Shown: in pieces, positions 41,589-52,754 of the stretch
Layout of the letters: every line of letters begins with the position of its first letter
Numbering within the stretch: position 1 is the first letter of the stretch
DNA from: Diadophis punctatus similis
Lineage: Eukaryota > Chordata > Lepidosauria > Squamata > Dipsadidae
Direction: 5' to 3'
Assembly: GCA_023053685.1 (NCBI GenBank)
Contig: JALIGW010000002.1
Coordinates: forward strand, 254,996,739 to 255,060,738
DNA: 64,000 nucleotides
Made by a program: the position numbers and the translations under genes
The notes under the pieces: model-generated
The model's input: the letters and a program-made list of their open reading frames with translations, nothing else
What the model was told of the DNA's origin: nothing
Database searches by the model: none

Positions 41589-42059
41589 TACCATGTTTTC
41601 CCCAAAATAAGACAGGATCTTATTTTCTTTTGAACCCCAAAATAAGGGTGTGGCCTTATTATCGGGGGGTCTTATAATTTTGGGGGTGCAGGAGACAGCA
41701 AGCATGCATGTCACCGCCGTCACCTCCCGTTTTTTTGCACCAGCCGAGCGGCTGGCTGGCGCTGCCCTGATGTATCCCACAGCTGCCTCATGGGGCAGGA
41801 CTCTGCAAGGTTTGCTGTGCCGTTGCATGCATGAACTGCAGCACCACCACGAACTTCATCATACCAGCATAGCTGTCGTCCTGCCGCTCGCGGCTGCGCC
41901 GGCATGTCAAACGTCACGGCAATGCTGCCGTTCGTGCATGCATTAGCACAACAAACCTTGCAGAGTCCTGCTCCAAGAGGCGGAAGCGGCGGTACGATGA
42001 GTCTCACCAAGACTCATTTCTGGCAGGTGGGACAGGCGAGAAGCGAGACGCGCTTCTTA

Positions 42060-42225
42060 CCTTTCCAGCTCCATCGCGTTCCTCACCATTGTGTCCAGGG
42101 AAACACGTTGTAAAAAACCCCTTCTCACGAGTTCAAATTTCTTAAACTCGCAAGAAGCATTTTAGTACAATGTGTTTCCCTGGACACAACAGCGAGGAAC
42201 GTGGAGCTGCAAGACTCCGGTAAGA
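42060..42225. repeat. Hairpin 1 in family A copy 2
   Basis: Arms of about 75 bp, 42060-42135 and 42146-42225, pair imperfectly (tgtccagggaaacacgttgt with acaatgtgtttccctggaca) around a short loop of about 10 bp. Confidence 0.82.
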
Positions 42226-42300
42226 AGCGTGTCTCGCGGTGGGGCGCAATTTGGGGGGGTGGCAGGTGGAGCGGGGATGGGGCAGGGCGAGCCACTCATC

Positions 42301-42492
42301 TTACTGGAGACTGGCAGCTCCGTCGTGTCTCTCGGCTGGTCTGTGAAGGGAAACACCTTGCACGGTAAAAAAAAAAGTCTTGCGAGTTTGAGAAGTTAAT
42401 TGCTAGCACTCGCAATAAGTTCTTCTTTACCATGCAAGGTGTTTCTCTGCAGACTGGGCAAGAGACGTGACAGAGCTGCCAGTCTTCGGCAT
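42301..42492. repeat. Hairpin 2 in family A copy 2
   Basis: Arms of about 85 bp, 42301-42387 and 42408-42492, pair with a loop of about 20 bp; the core is gaaacaccttgcacggtaaa with ttaccatgcaaggtgtttc. Confidence 0.85.
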
Positions 42493-43143
42493 GATGTGCT
42501 TCTCGTAGTGAGGCGTAATTTGGGGGTGGCAGGTGGGATGGGGCGGGCCGCAAGATGTAAACCCCAGCTTGAAGCTGCTGGAATTGGAGAAGAGGCCCGT
42601 CGGGCCAGCTGCCTGATGCCGTGTCTTCTGGCAGCCGAGGCAGAGAGGCAGTGAAGGGCGAAGCAGCCCCGCATGGAGCTGGAACCATAGAGCAGGAAGC
42701 ACACTCTCAGAGCAGCCGCTGCCGGAAGACTCTCTGCCCCAGCTCCCGGAAGACTTGGCAGATGGCAGCTGGCTGAACCGGCCAGGACTGGATGTCCTGT
42801 CACTGCCGTCACCTCCGCTCTGTTTTTTGCACCAGCCGAGTGGCTGGCTGGAGCTGCCCTGATGTGTCCCGCAGCCGCCTCATGGAACAGCACTCTGCAA
42901 GGTTTGCTGTGCCGTTGCACGCATGAACTGCAGCACCGCCACGAACTTCATCATACCAGCACAGCTGGCGTCCTGCCGCTCGTGGCTGCGGCGGTATGTT
43001 GAACCTTGCGGCAATGCTGCCATTCGTGTGTGCAACAGCACAAAAAACCTTGCAGAGTCCTGCTGCAAGAAGCGTGTCTCACGGTGGGGTGCAATTTGGG
43101 GGGTGGCAGGTGGGGCAGGGAAGGGGCGGGGTGAGCCGCGCAT

Positions 43144-43345
43144 CTTACTGGAGACTGGCAGCTCTGTCGCGCCTCTCAGCTGGGCTGTGCAGGGAAACAC
43201 TTTGCACGGTAAAGAAAAAACTTCTCGCGAGTTTGCAAAGTTGTTAATTGCTAGTGCTCGCAAGAAGTTTTTCTTTACCGTGCAAGGTGTTTCCCTGCAC
43301 AGACTGGCCAAGAGACGTGACGGAGCTGCCAGTCTTCGGCAAGAT
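43144..43345. repeat. Hairpin 3 in family A copy 2
   Basis: Arms of about 88 bp, 43144-43231 and 43257-43345, with a loop of about 25 bp; the core is agggaaacactttgcacggt with accgtgcaaggtgtttccct. It is a paralogue of hairpin 2. Confidence 0.87.
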
Positions 43346-44041
43346 GCAGGTCTCGCAGTAAGGCTTAATTTGGGGGTGGCGGGTGGGGTGGGGCGGGCCG
43401 CAAGATGTAAACCCCGGCTGGAAGCTGCTGGAATTGGAGAAGAGGCCGGTTGGGCCAGCCGCCTGCTGCCGTGTCTTCTGGCAGCCGAGGCAGAGATGCA
43501 GCGAAGGTCGAAGCAGCCCCGCATGGAGCTGGAACCATAGAGCAGGAAGCACTCCCAGAGCGGCTGCTGCCAGAAGACTCTCTGCCCTGGCTCCTGGAAG
43601 ACTTGGCAGATGGCGGCTGGCCCATCCGGCCTCTTACCGCTCGGTCAGTGAATGGTACTCTGATCGGCTGGAGGGGGGTTGTCTGCTGGGTGGGCACTAT
43701 GTGGCAAGAGCTGCTGGGTGGCTGCTCTCTTGCAAGTGGGGCGGGAGTTTGCAGGCAAGGGAGATGGATGGATGGATGGATGGGAGGCGGGCAAGCATCA
43801 ACACTGGGGAGAGAGAGAACAGAGATGCAGCACTCGATCAACTCAGGTGATCAGCGGGTCACAATTAAGGGGCCCAGCTGCCATTAGCTGACTGGTGAAA
43901 GGAAGGGTTGCCTCCTGTGCTGACCATGCCCACCGCTTCACTAGGACTTATTTTTGGGGGAGGGTGTATATTTACGCCCACCCCAAAAATCAGGCTTGGC
44001 CTTATTTTCAGGACATGTTGTATTTTCGGAGAAACACGGTA

Positions 44042-44195
44042 TACAGAATGTCACAGAAGTGAGTATACCCCCTCACATTTTGTAAATATTTAAGTATATC
44101 TTTTCATGTGGCAACACTGACGAAATAACACATGGCTACAATGTAAAGTAGTGAGTATACAGCTTGTATAACAGTGTAAATGTGCTGTCCCCTCA
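44042..44195. mobile_element. Tc1-like element end fragment
   Basis: The text gtcacagaagtgagtatacc, caacactgacgaaataacac and taacagtgtaaatgtgctgt resembles the terminal region of vertebrate Tc1-type transposons. Only about 150 bp are present. Confidence 0.5.
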
Positions 44196-44304
44196 AAATA
44201 ACTATCCCCTCGTCCAAATCATTGAAGAAGTTGTTGAAGAGTTGTTGTTAGTTGCGAAGTCATGTCTGACCCATTGCGACCCCATGGACAATGTTCCTCT
44301 AGGC

Positions 44305-44726
44305 CAGTGATGGCGAACCTTTTTTTCCTCGGGTGCCGAAAGCACGTCCGCGCGCGCTATCGCACATGCGTGAGTGCCCACACCATAATTCAATCCCTGG
44401 GAAGGGCAAAAACAGGCTCCCCTGCCCCCCCAGAGGCCCTCTGAAGGCTGGAAATGGCCCATTTCCCAACTGCTGGTGGGCCTGGTAGGCCCATTTTTCG
44501 CCCTCACCAGGCTCCAGAGGCTTTCCTGGAGCCTGAGGAGGGTGAAAACGGCCTCCCCCACCCACCGGAAGCCCTCCAGAAGCTGAAAATACCCTCCCAG
44601 AGCCGAAAATCAGTTGGCTGGCGTGCACATGCACGCTGGAGCTGAGCTAGGGCAACGGCTTGCGTGCCGGCAGATATGGCTCCGCGTGCCACCTGTGGCA
44701 CGCGTGCCATAGGTTCGCCATCACTG
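44305..44726. mobile_element. Non-autonomous hAT element in the Bov-B 3' region (422 bp)
   Basis: Ends are CAGTGATGGCGAACCTTTTT and the complement of CAGTGATGGCGAACCTATGG. A perfect 8-bp duplication ctctaggc lies at 44297-44304 and 44727-44734. Confidence 0.93.
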
Positions 44727-45046
44727 CTCTAGGCCTTCCTGTCCTCTACCATCCTCTGGAGTCTGTTTAAGCTCACGCCTACTGCTTCAGTGACTCCATC
44801 CATCCACCTCATTCTCTGTTGTCCCTTTCTTCTTTTGCCCTCAATCTTTCCCAGCATTAGGCTCTTCTCCATTGAATCCTTCCTTCTCATTAGGTGGCCA
44901 AAGTATTTGAGTTTCATCTTCAGTATCTGGCCTTCTAAAGAGCAGTCAGGGTTGATTTCCTCTAGGACTGACTGGTTTGATTGCCTTGCAGTCCAAGGGA
45001 CTTGCATGAGTCTTCTCCAGCACCATAGTTCAAAGGCCTCAATTCT

Positions 45047-46357
45047 TTAGCACTTAGCCTCTCTTATGGTCCAACTTTCACAGACATACATTGCAACTGG
45101 GGAAACCATAGCCTTGACTATACGCAGTTTTGTTGGCAGGGTGATATCTCTGCTTTTTAGTATGCTGTCTAGATTTGTCATAGCTTTCCTCCCCAGGAGC
45201 AAGCGTCTTTTAATTTTTTGGCTGCAGTCCCCATCTGCATTGATCTTGGAGCTTAGGAAAATAAAATCTGTCACTACCTCCATTTCTTCCCCATCTATTT
45301 GCCAGGAATTGAGAGGGCTGGATGCCATGATCTTAATTTTCTTTATGTTGAGTTTCGGCCCAACTTTTGCACTCTTCTTCTTCACCCGCATCAGGAGGCT
45401 CTTTAGTTCCTCTTCACTTTCTGCTATTAGAGTGATATCATCTGCATATCTGAGGTTGTTGATATTTCTCCTGGCAATCTTAATTCCAACTTTTGATTCA
45501 TCTAGCCCCACCTTTCTCATGATGTGTTCTGCATATAAGTTAAATAGGCAGGGTGACAGTATACAGCCTTGCCAGACTCCTTTCCCAATTTTGAACCAAT
45601 CAGTAGCTCTGTGTGCAGTTCTCACTGTTGCTTCTTGACCCGCATATAGGTTTCTCAAGAGACAAATAAGATGGTCTGATACTCCCATTTGTTTAAGAAC
45701 TTGCCACAATTTGCTGTGATCCACACAATCAAAGGCTTTAGCATAGTCAATGAAGCAGAAGTAGATGTTTTTATGGAGTTCCCTAGCTTTCTCCATGATC
45801 CAGCGTATCTTGGCAATTTGATCTCTAGTTCCTCTGCCTCTTCAAAATCCTCCCTGTACTTCTGGTAGTTCTCAATCCACATACTGCTGGAGCCTAGCTT
45901 GTAGGATTTTGAGCATAACTTTACTAGCATGTGAAATGAGTGCAATGGTGCGATATATTGAGCATTCTTTGGCATTGTCTTTTTTGGGAATTGGAATGTA
46001 AACTGACCTTTTCCAATCCTGTGGCCACTGTTGAGTTTTCCAAATTTTCTGGCAAATTCAGTATAGCACTTTTACTGCATCGTCTTTTAAGATTTTGAAT
46101 AGCTCAGCTGGAATACTGTCACCTCCACTAGCTTTGTTGTTGCTCAGATTTCCTAAGGCCCATTTGACTTCACATTCTAGGATGTCTGGCTCGAGGTTAG
46201 TGACCACCCCATTGTGGTTATCAGGGATGTTAAGCTCGTTCTTGTATAGTTCTTCTGTGCAATTTTGCCACCTCTTCTTAATCTCTTCTGCCTCTGTTAG
46301 GTCCCTGCCATTATGGTCCTTTATCATGCCCATCTTTCCATGAAATGTTCGCTTCAT
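45047..46357 (-). pseudogene. Bov-B reverse transcriptase, broken
   Basis: Two minus-strand frames carry the domain. 46357-46058 has NNKASGGDSIPAELFKILKD. 45796-45047 has NIYFCFIDYAKAFDCVDHSK (first catalytic Asp), GCILSPCLFNLYAEHIMRKV, NNLRYADDITLIAESEEELK (catalytic YADD intact) and KLRIVKAMVSPVAMYVCESW. A frameshift near 45800-45830 separates them, and KGVRQG reads KGVWQG. Confidence 0.92.
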
Positions 46358-46521
46358 ATCTCAAATTTTCTTGAACAGATCTCAGGTCCTCCCTATTCTA
46401 TTGTTTTCTTCTATTTCTTTGCACTGTTCATTTAAGAAGGCATTCTTATCTCTTCTAGCTATTCTCTGGAATTCTGCATTCAATTGGGTGTATCTTTCTC
46501 TTTCTTCCCTTCTTTCCTCAG

Positions 46522-47904
46522 CTATTGCAAAGCTTCCTCAGGCAGCCATTTTGCTTTCTTGCATTTCTTTTTCTTTGGGATGGTTTTAGTTGCTACCTCT
46601 TGTACAATGTTGCAAACGTCCGTCCATAGTTCTTCAGGCACTCTATCTATCAGATATAATTCCTTAAATCTATTTGTCACATCTACTGTATATTCATCAG
46701 AGATATGATTTAGTTCATACCCGAGTGGCCTAGTGCTTTTCCCTACTTTCTTCAATTTAAACCTAAAGTTTGCAACGAGAAGCTCATGATCTGGGCCACA
46801 GTTGGCTCCTGGTCTTGTTTTTACTGATTGTATAGAGCGTCTCCATCTTTGGCTGCAGAGCACACAGTCAATCTGATTTCTATGTTGACCATCTGGTGAT
46901 GTCCATGTGTAGAGTGGTCTCTTTGGTTGTTGGAAAAGAGTGTTTGCTATGACCATCGTATTCGCTTGACAAAATTCTATCAGCCTGTGCCCTGCTTCAT
47001 TTTGTACTCCAAGACCAAATTTGCCGGTTATTCCGGTTATCTTTTGGCTTCCTACTTTAGCATTCCAATCCCCCATGATGATAAGGACATCATTTTTTGG
47101 TGTTAATTTTATAAGATGCTGTAGGGCTTCATAGAACCGGTCAATTTCATCCTCTTCAGCACCAATGGTTGGGGCATAGACTTGGACTACTGTGATACTG
47201 AATAGTTTGCCTTGGATTCGAACCAGCGGCGGGTTGCTCCCTTACTGGTGCCGGTGCGCTGCGCGCGCATCTCCATGCTTCGGGCTCACGCATGCTCACT
47301 ACGCGCAAGTGCCCCCTCGTGCGATTTTGCTTCTGCGCATGCGCATGCGCAAAAGCGTGCCAAAATCTCACGAGGGGATGCACATGCGTGTGGGATTTCA
47401 GCGCGCTTTTGCTTCCACGCATGCGCAGAAGCAAAATCTCACCAAAATCTTGCGCACGCGTGTGTCCCCTCGTGAGATATCGGTGCGATTTTGCTTCCGC
47501 GCATGCGCAGAAGCAAAATTGGCCAAAAATTCATGGGGGAAAATGGCGACGCGCGCAATGGACCGGCAGAGAGGGCTCCGGAGCGGTTGCGTGCAAATTG
47601 CGCAATCGGCCGCTCCCTACTGAAGCTGTGTACTGGGCAGCTCCGGCAGGAACCCACCTCTGATTCGAACTGAGATCATTCTGTCATTTTGGGGATTATA
47701 TCCCAGTATTGCTTTTCCTAGTCTTTTATTGACTATGAAGGCTACTCCATTTCTTCTGAGGGATTTTTGCCCGCAGTAGTATACCTGATGGTCATCTGAA
47801 TTAAATTCACCCATTTCTGTCCATTTTAGTTCGCTGATTCCTAAGATGTCGATGTTCAGTCTTGTCATCTCTTGTTTGACCACGTCCAGCTTGCCTTGAT
47901 TCAT
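46522..47904 (-). pseudogene. Bov-B endonuclease, split by a hAT element
   Basis: The first part (47904-47671) reads MNQGKLDVVKQEMTRLNIDI and LGISELKWTEMGEF (catalytic Glu region). After the hAT insertion (47224-47662) it continues with MGDWNAKVGS (GDWNA motif), LYTWTSPDGQHRNQIDCVLC and GANCGPDHELLVANF (the PDH motif near the C-terminus). Catalytic motifs of an apurinic-like endonuclease are preserved; the frame is not. Confidence 0.9.
47224..47662. mobile_element. Non-autonomous hAT element in the Bov-B endonuclease (439 bp)
   Basis: A perfect 8-bp duplication attcgaac lies at 47216-47223 and 47663-47670. The ends are CAGCGGCGGGTTGCTCCC and the complement of CAGAGGTGGGTTCCTGCC. Inside are three or more related units of gcgcatgcgcagaagcaaaa type. 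It belongs to the same family as 34065-34319. Confidence 0.93.
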
Positions 47905-48501
47905 GGATCTTACATTCCAGGTTCCTATGGAGTATAGATCTTTACAGCACTGGACTTTCCTTTCACACCAGATACATCCACAGCTGAGTGTCCTTTCGGC
48001 TTTGGCCCAGCCGCTTCACTCTTTCTGGCGCTACTAGTACTAGCCCTCTGCTCTTCCCCAGTAGCATATTGGACACCTTCCGACCTGAGGGGCTCATTTT
48101 CCAGCGTCATATCTTTTTGACTTTTGGTACTGTCCATGGGGTTTTCATGGCAAAGATACTGGAGTGGGTTGCCATTTCCTTCTCCAGTGGATCACGTTTT
48201 GTCAGAGCTCTATGCTATGACCTGTCCTTCTTGGGTGACCCTGCATGGCATAGCTCATAGCTTCATTGAGCTATGCTATGCAAGCTCTTTTGCCATGACA
48301 AGGCAGTAATCCATGAAAGGATTACTGGGCCTAAAACAGAGGCTTGAGGTAGTCCACTGTATACTTCCCTCTATGTAGATGCAGTTCCATTGAGAACTAC
48401 ACGTCGAGTGTGGTTGGTCAGCCAGTTATGAATTCATCTGGTGGTGATGCTGTCTAACCCACATTTTTCTACTTTATCTAATAGTAGGTTATGGTCTACT
48501 T

Positions 48502-50352
48502 TGGGGGTTGGCAACCTGCGGCTCCGGAGCCGCATGTGGCTCTTTGGGCCCTCTGCCACGGTTCCGTCACCCTGTCGCAGCAGAGGGATTAAAGAGACAT
48601 CGTCCTGTCATGGCAGTGGCATGGTCGGAGCCTTAGTGTGGGAGCGAAACGCCCCTGCACTTGCCTTTGCGCGGCAACAGCATTCCACCTGGTACATTTG
48701 CTGTTGCCGCCAGCAAAGAATGCTGGGAGAGAACCTGGCCTTTCTCCTCCCTTGTCAGCATGGCCAAGAGAAAGGAGGGGACGGTTTGGGGAAGCGCTCC
48801 CCTTCCCTACTGACCGCCAAGCACAACAGCCCAGCGGGGGGGGGGGGGTGAGATGGCCTAGCAGAAGCACCCCCATTGGCGAGTTGGATGGTGGAGAGGC
48901 ATGGGCCGGCTCTCGTAGCGGAACGCTGTTCACTGCCTTTGAAACGTGCCACTTTCTGTTGCCTGTGCCTTCCCCGGGCAGTGATGGCTGGGGCCGTGGG
49001 AGGGGGAGCAGAGGCATCAGGGCTGCTCCCCTCACTCAGCAGCCGGGCCTGGAGGAGCATGAAGATGCAGTTCCCAACACGTGTTTCCAGCGCTTGCTTC
49101 TGTGTTCCAAAGTAGGATTGAGTGGGGAGGGGGAAAGGAGCAGGGGGAAGGGAAGGAGAAGCCCGGCTGACTTTCTTTTGGTGTGGGGCGGGGAGGGGAA
49201 GACCCAATACCCCCTCCATGCCCTGCCTGCTGCTCTCACAGCACCTTGCGCAGCACAGCAAAAGCTAATGCGCTTCGCAATGGGGGAGACTGGATCTCCT
49301 CCTCCTCCTGGAGCCCATTCCCTGCCCCACTTGCCCCTGGCAACTCTCTCTCTGTCGAGATGGAGAGCAAACCCGGAAGTAGACGCACACCATTTCCCGC
49401 CAGTCAGGCAGCAAGGTTGGGGTTGGGGAAGACAGATTCAGCTTAATTCAGCCTTCACCAAAGACCCTCACCCATCAGCCAATCTCCCTCTGTGTCTCGT
49501 TCTGTGTGTATGTGTGCCTCGCTCTCTCTTGCTGTCTTTGTGTCTCTTCTCACTCTCTTGGAAAGCTCTGCGTGCTCTCCTTGGGGCTTTTCACTACCCG
49601 TTTTTCTTTCTTCCTTTTGGAAATCCAGTCTGACTGTGAGGAATGAGCGGCGGAGGCTTCCCTCCTCCCCTTTCTCCTTGCAACCCGTGGTTTTGGCGGC
49701 ACGGAAGGGTGCGCACAAGAGGAGGAGGGGGAGGAGGAAAGCCTCCGTCACTCATTCCTCACAGCCAGTCAGATCTTTCCCAGAGAGTGAGAAGAGACAC
49801 AGAGTCAGGGAACGAGACACAAAGGGGGGGGAGAAAGAAAGAGAGATGAGGGAGAGGGGGGTGAGAGGAAGAGAAACATAGAGAGGGAAATGGAGAAAGA
49901 AGAGAAAGAGAGGAGAGAGAAAGATGAGAGGGAGGGAGGGAGACAGAGAAAAAAATGAGAGAAAGGGAAATGAGAGAGGGGTGAGAGAGGGGGATGAGAG
50001 GGAGATAGAGAGGGAGGGCGATAGAGAGGGAGATAGAGAGAAAAAGAAAGACAGATGAGAGAAAGAGGAAGATGGGAGAGCCAGATAGAGAAAAAAGAGA
50101 GAGATGAGAGAGAGGGTGATAGACAGAGAGAGAGAAAGAGAGATGAGAGGGAGGGAGGGAGGAAGATACCTATTTCCCATAGAAAAGAAAACAGGGGGGC
50201 CACAAAACCTGGGTAGGCGTGGATGGGGGGGGTCATGTGACTGGGTAGGAGTGAGTGATGCCGAGTTGGCCATGCCCACCCAGGTTTTGTGGCTCCCAGT
50301 GTTTTGTTTTCTGTGGGAAAGGGGCCCAAGCGTTTAAGGTTGCAGACACCTG
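48502..50352 (-). mobile_element. Non-autonomous hAT element with 8-bp TSD (1,851 bp)
   Basis: A perfect gtctactt duplication lies at 48494-48501 and 50353-50360. The right end read in reverse starts CAGGTGTCTGCAACCTTAAA, and the left end has caacctgcggctccggagcc. It contains a long GA-rich low-complexity tract (49780-50170). Open frames within (for example 48638-49633) are not recognisable proteins. It interrupts CR1 and is a relative of 14438-15434. Confidence 0.93.
49780..50170 (+). repeat. GA-rich low-complexity tract
   Basis: It consists of gagaga, gagggag and gaaagag mixtures, equivalent to the CT-rich tract of the hAT copy at 3671 in the other orientation. Confidence 0.9.
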
Positions 50353-51678
50353 GTCTACTTTATCAAATGCCTTACTGAAGTCCAAGTAAATTATATTGAC
50401 AGCATTCCTCTGATCCACTAATTTTGTCACTTTGTCAAAGAATGCAATAAGATTAGTCTGGCATGATCTGTTTTTGACAAACCTATGTTGGCTTTTGGTT
50501 ATTACTTTGTTTGCTTCTAGGTGTTCACTGATTCGTTGCTTGATTATCTTTTCCAGAATCTTCCCTGGTATTGAAGTCATGCTGATAGGTCTAGTTTCCT
50601 GGATCTATTATTTTCCTTTTTTGAAGATGGGAACTAAATCAGCTCTTTTCCAGTCCTCTGGCAGTTTCCCAGTGCTCCAGGATCTTTGAAAGATATAGTT
50701 CAATGGTTCTGAGATCTTGTCTGCCAGTTCCTTCAGAACGTTGGGGTGTAATCCTTCCCGTCCTGGTGAATTGAACTCGTCTAGGGTAGACAGGTGCTCA
50801 CTTACCATTTTCTTCCCTATTTTAACTTGTGTTCCTAATCAGTTTTTTGTGGTGCTGTTTTTGATAGGTTGGACTGTTTTTTCCCTTTATGTAAAGACAG
50901 ATGCTTTCTCTCTGTTGCTTGTCACCTTCTTGCCACTTTCTCCCAGCAATGGATCAACTGTTTCCTTGACTTTTTTCTTTTTTTTAACATGTTGGAAGAA
51001 GATTTGTTTGTTATTTTTTACTTTTGTTGCAAGCCTTTCTTCATTGTGAGCCTTAGCTTTCCTCACTTCATCTTTACAGGCTCAGGCTATTTGCTGATAT
51101 TCTGCCTTAGTTATTTGCCCCTCTTTCCACTTTTTATACTTGTACTTTTTGGCTTTCAGTTTGTCAGAGAGTTCTTTATGCAGCCATGCTGGTTTCTTTT
51201 GAGATCTGTTATTTTTCTTCTTCATTGGTATTGTGCTAGACTGGGCTTTTATAATCTCACTTTTCAAAATTTCCCAAGCTTCTTGAGTTGTTTTCCCCTT
51301 GAGGATTCTCATCCATGGAATCCTTCCCAAGCTCTAAGTTTATTGAAATTAGCTCTCTTAGTCCAAGATTCTACTTTGAGTTTGTTCTACTACTTATGTT
51401 TGCATAATGTTGAATTCCAATATTGCATGATCACTATGATTGGGGTGGGTTAATTTCAGCAGAGACCTGTGAGAAATGAAACAATTTTGAAACAAGCTCC
51501 TTCTTCCTGTGTGTACCTTGGGGCAGCTGCTCCATGGCGTCTGCCTGGCGGAACCCCCGCTAGGCCTGTTCCTGGATCCCAGCAATGAGATTTTGCAGCT
51601 AAATCTCTTGCTTGAAGCCTCTTATTGTAAACGCTCTTTGTGCTGAGAGTGGAAAGGTTGGGATGCTTCAAGAATGGC

Positions 51679-51959
51679 TAGTGCAAGATCTCAGGCTACT
51701 AATCTTGCATGATCTCGCACTGCAGTACTTTAGGCCCGTGTTCTTTTCAGAACTGAGGACTGCACGAGATCCAGAGCCAAAGTCTTTGAAAACGAAGAGG
51801 CCTACCGTCTGTTTGAAAAGCATTTTGCCTCGGTTCTCGTGCAGGCCTTGGTTAGCAGAGAACAGAGGCCTACAATACTGTAGTGTGAGATCGTGAGAGA
51901 TTAGTAGTGCGGGATTTCCCACTACTGATCTCGTGTATCTCTCACTACTTTTGGCCTCT
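51679..51959. repeat. Palindrome in the gene 2 intron (homologue of 13834-14155)
   Basis: It shares the text gtgcaagatctcaggcta, aggactgcacgagatccaga and cactactgatctcgtgtatc with gene 1. Compared with gene 1, roughly 130 bp at the left side are missing, so the outermost left arm is lost, but the internal complementarity remains. Confidence 0.8.
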
Positions 51960-52576
51960 TTTTTCTGCAAATGCACCAAAGCAGGCAAAGGAACCAACGG
52001 CTTGCTACATAAGTCTCGGTGGGGTGTGATGGGGGTATAGGTAGTGTGAATGAGGTCCATGGTGCTTCAACATTCGTAATTTCAGGACTGAGTGTTAAGT
52101 ACTTTGGAGTGGGCTATGTCGTAGCTTGGAAAGGTCACTTAGTGAACTGTTGTAAATTGGGGATTACCTGTACCCTAAGATGCTCTGAGTCACACTGCAT
52201 GAGGCCTTTGTTCTTGAATTGGATTGGGAGAATGCTCTTCCATGGCCTGAGCGTGTAAGTTCTGTTCTCACACAATTTAGGGAGGTTTCAGAGGACAAAT
52301 GATAACACATTCCTCTCACATGACCTCCAGAGGACACATAAAAGCATTCTTTCTTCTCACCCTCCACAGATAAGTTCAAATAGAAATGGAAAAATACAGA
52401 TAAGAAATTGCACAGAAAGCATGTAAGCAAAGATACACTGACTCTTTCCCTTCTTGGAGAAGGCAAGATCATTTCCTTCTCCCTCCCAGGAGACAATATC
52501 TGATCAGTGGTTTTTTTTAAATAAAAAAACAAACTATAATCTTGAACTTTCTGATTGGGGACTAGAAAACTCTTAC

Positions 52577-52706
52577 CCAGAGAGACCACGTTCCTATGGT
52601 TTTCAAGCATGACTTCTGAATGCAGCGCTTTCTGGTCAGGATCCAGCTGAGACCATTCCTCCTCAGAGAAATACACAGCCACCTCCTCGAAGGACACAGG
52701 ACTCCC
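52577..52706 (-). CDS. Gene 2 KRAB exon (A box)
   Basis: The 130-nt exon has acceptor gtgttcag (start 52706) and donor gggtaagag (end 52577), phase 0 in, 1 out. It codes for [18 protein letters not shown] and [18 protein letters not shown] with HRNVVSL. Compared with gene 1 the only visible changes are at the first residues and Ser to Tyr in AVYF, which here matches the KRAB consensus. Confidence 0.92.
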
Positions 52707-52754
52707 CTGAACACAGAAAAAAGAACAGAACAGGAGGATTCGCAAGATCTCTTC

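Larger units (their letters stand above)
41591..44039. mobile_element. TA-flanked non-autonomous DNA element, family A copy 2 (2,449 bp)
   Basis: Ends are CCATGTTTTCCCCAAAATAA and the complement of CCGTGTTTCTCCGAAAATAC, with TA at 41589-41590 and 44040-44041. The interior is made of related units in tandem (about 850-bp spacing between gcaagatgtaaaccccagct at 42550 and its copy at 43400). It contains three long hairpins and a GATG run (43768-43783). No transposase was recognised. Confidence 0.85.
44236..48312 (-). mobile_element. Bov-B (RTE) LINE, near full length
   Basis: Subtracting the two hAT insertions leaves about 3.2 kb, the normal length of Bov-B. The minus strand encodes an AP-type endonuclease and a reverse transcriptase of the Bov-B kind. 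The 3' end has the short gttgttagttgcgaagtcatg tail region typical of the family. It is inserted into CR1. Several stops and frameshifts make it inactive. Confidence 0.93.
44196..51425 (-). mobile_element. CR1 LINE hosting a Bov-B and a hAT insertion
   Basis: CR1 pieces lie at 44196-44240, 48312-48501 and 50353-51425, all on the minus strand and consecutive in the CR1 reading. The last piece contains PWMRILKGKTTQEAWEILKS, then FNSPGREGLHPNVLKELADK, FVKNRSCQTNLIAFFDKVTK and NIIYLDFSKAFDKVDQ (first catalytic Asp). After the hAT and Bov-B insertions come the segments matching 35850-35960. It is 5'-truncated near 51425. Confidence 0.87.

Noticed and set aside
42296..43887. Several frames of 130-214 codons on both strands
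   Set aside because: They follow from tandem and inverted repeats inside a TA-flanked element; the same peptides recur because the DNA recurs.
48638..49633. A 331-codon plus-strand frame
   Set aside because: It lies wholly inside a non-autonomous hAT element with confirmed target duplications, overlaps equally long frames on the other strand, and has no domain.
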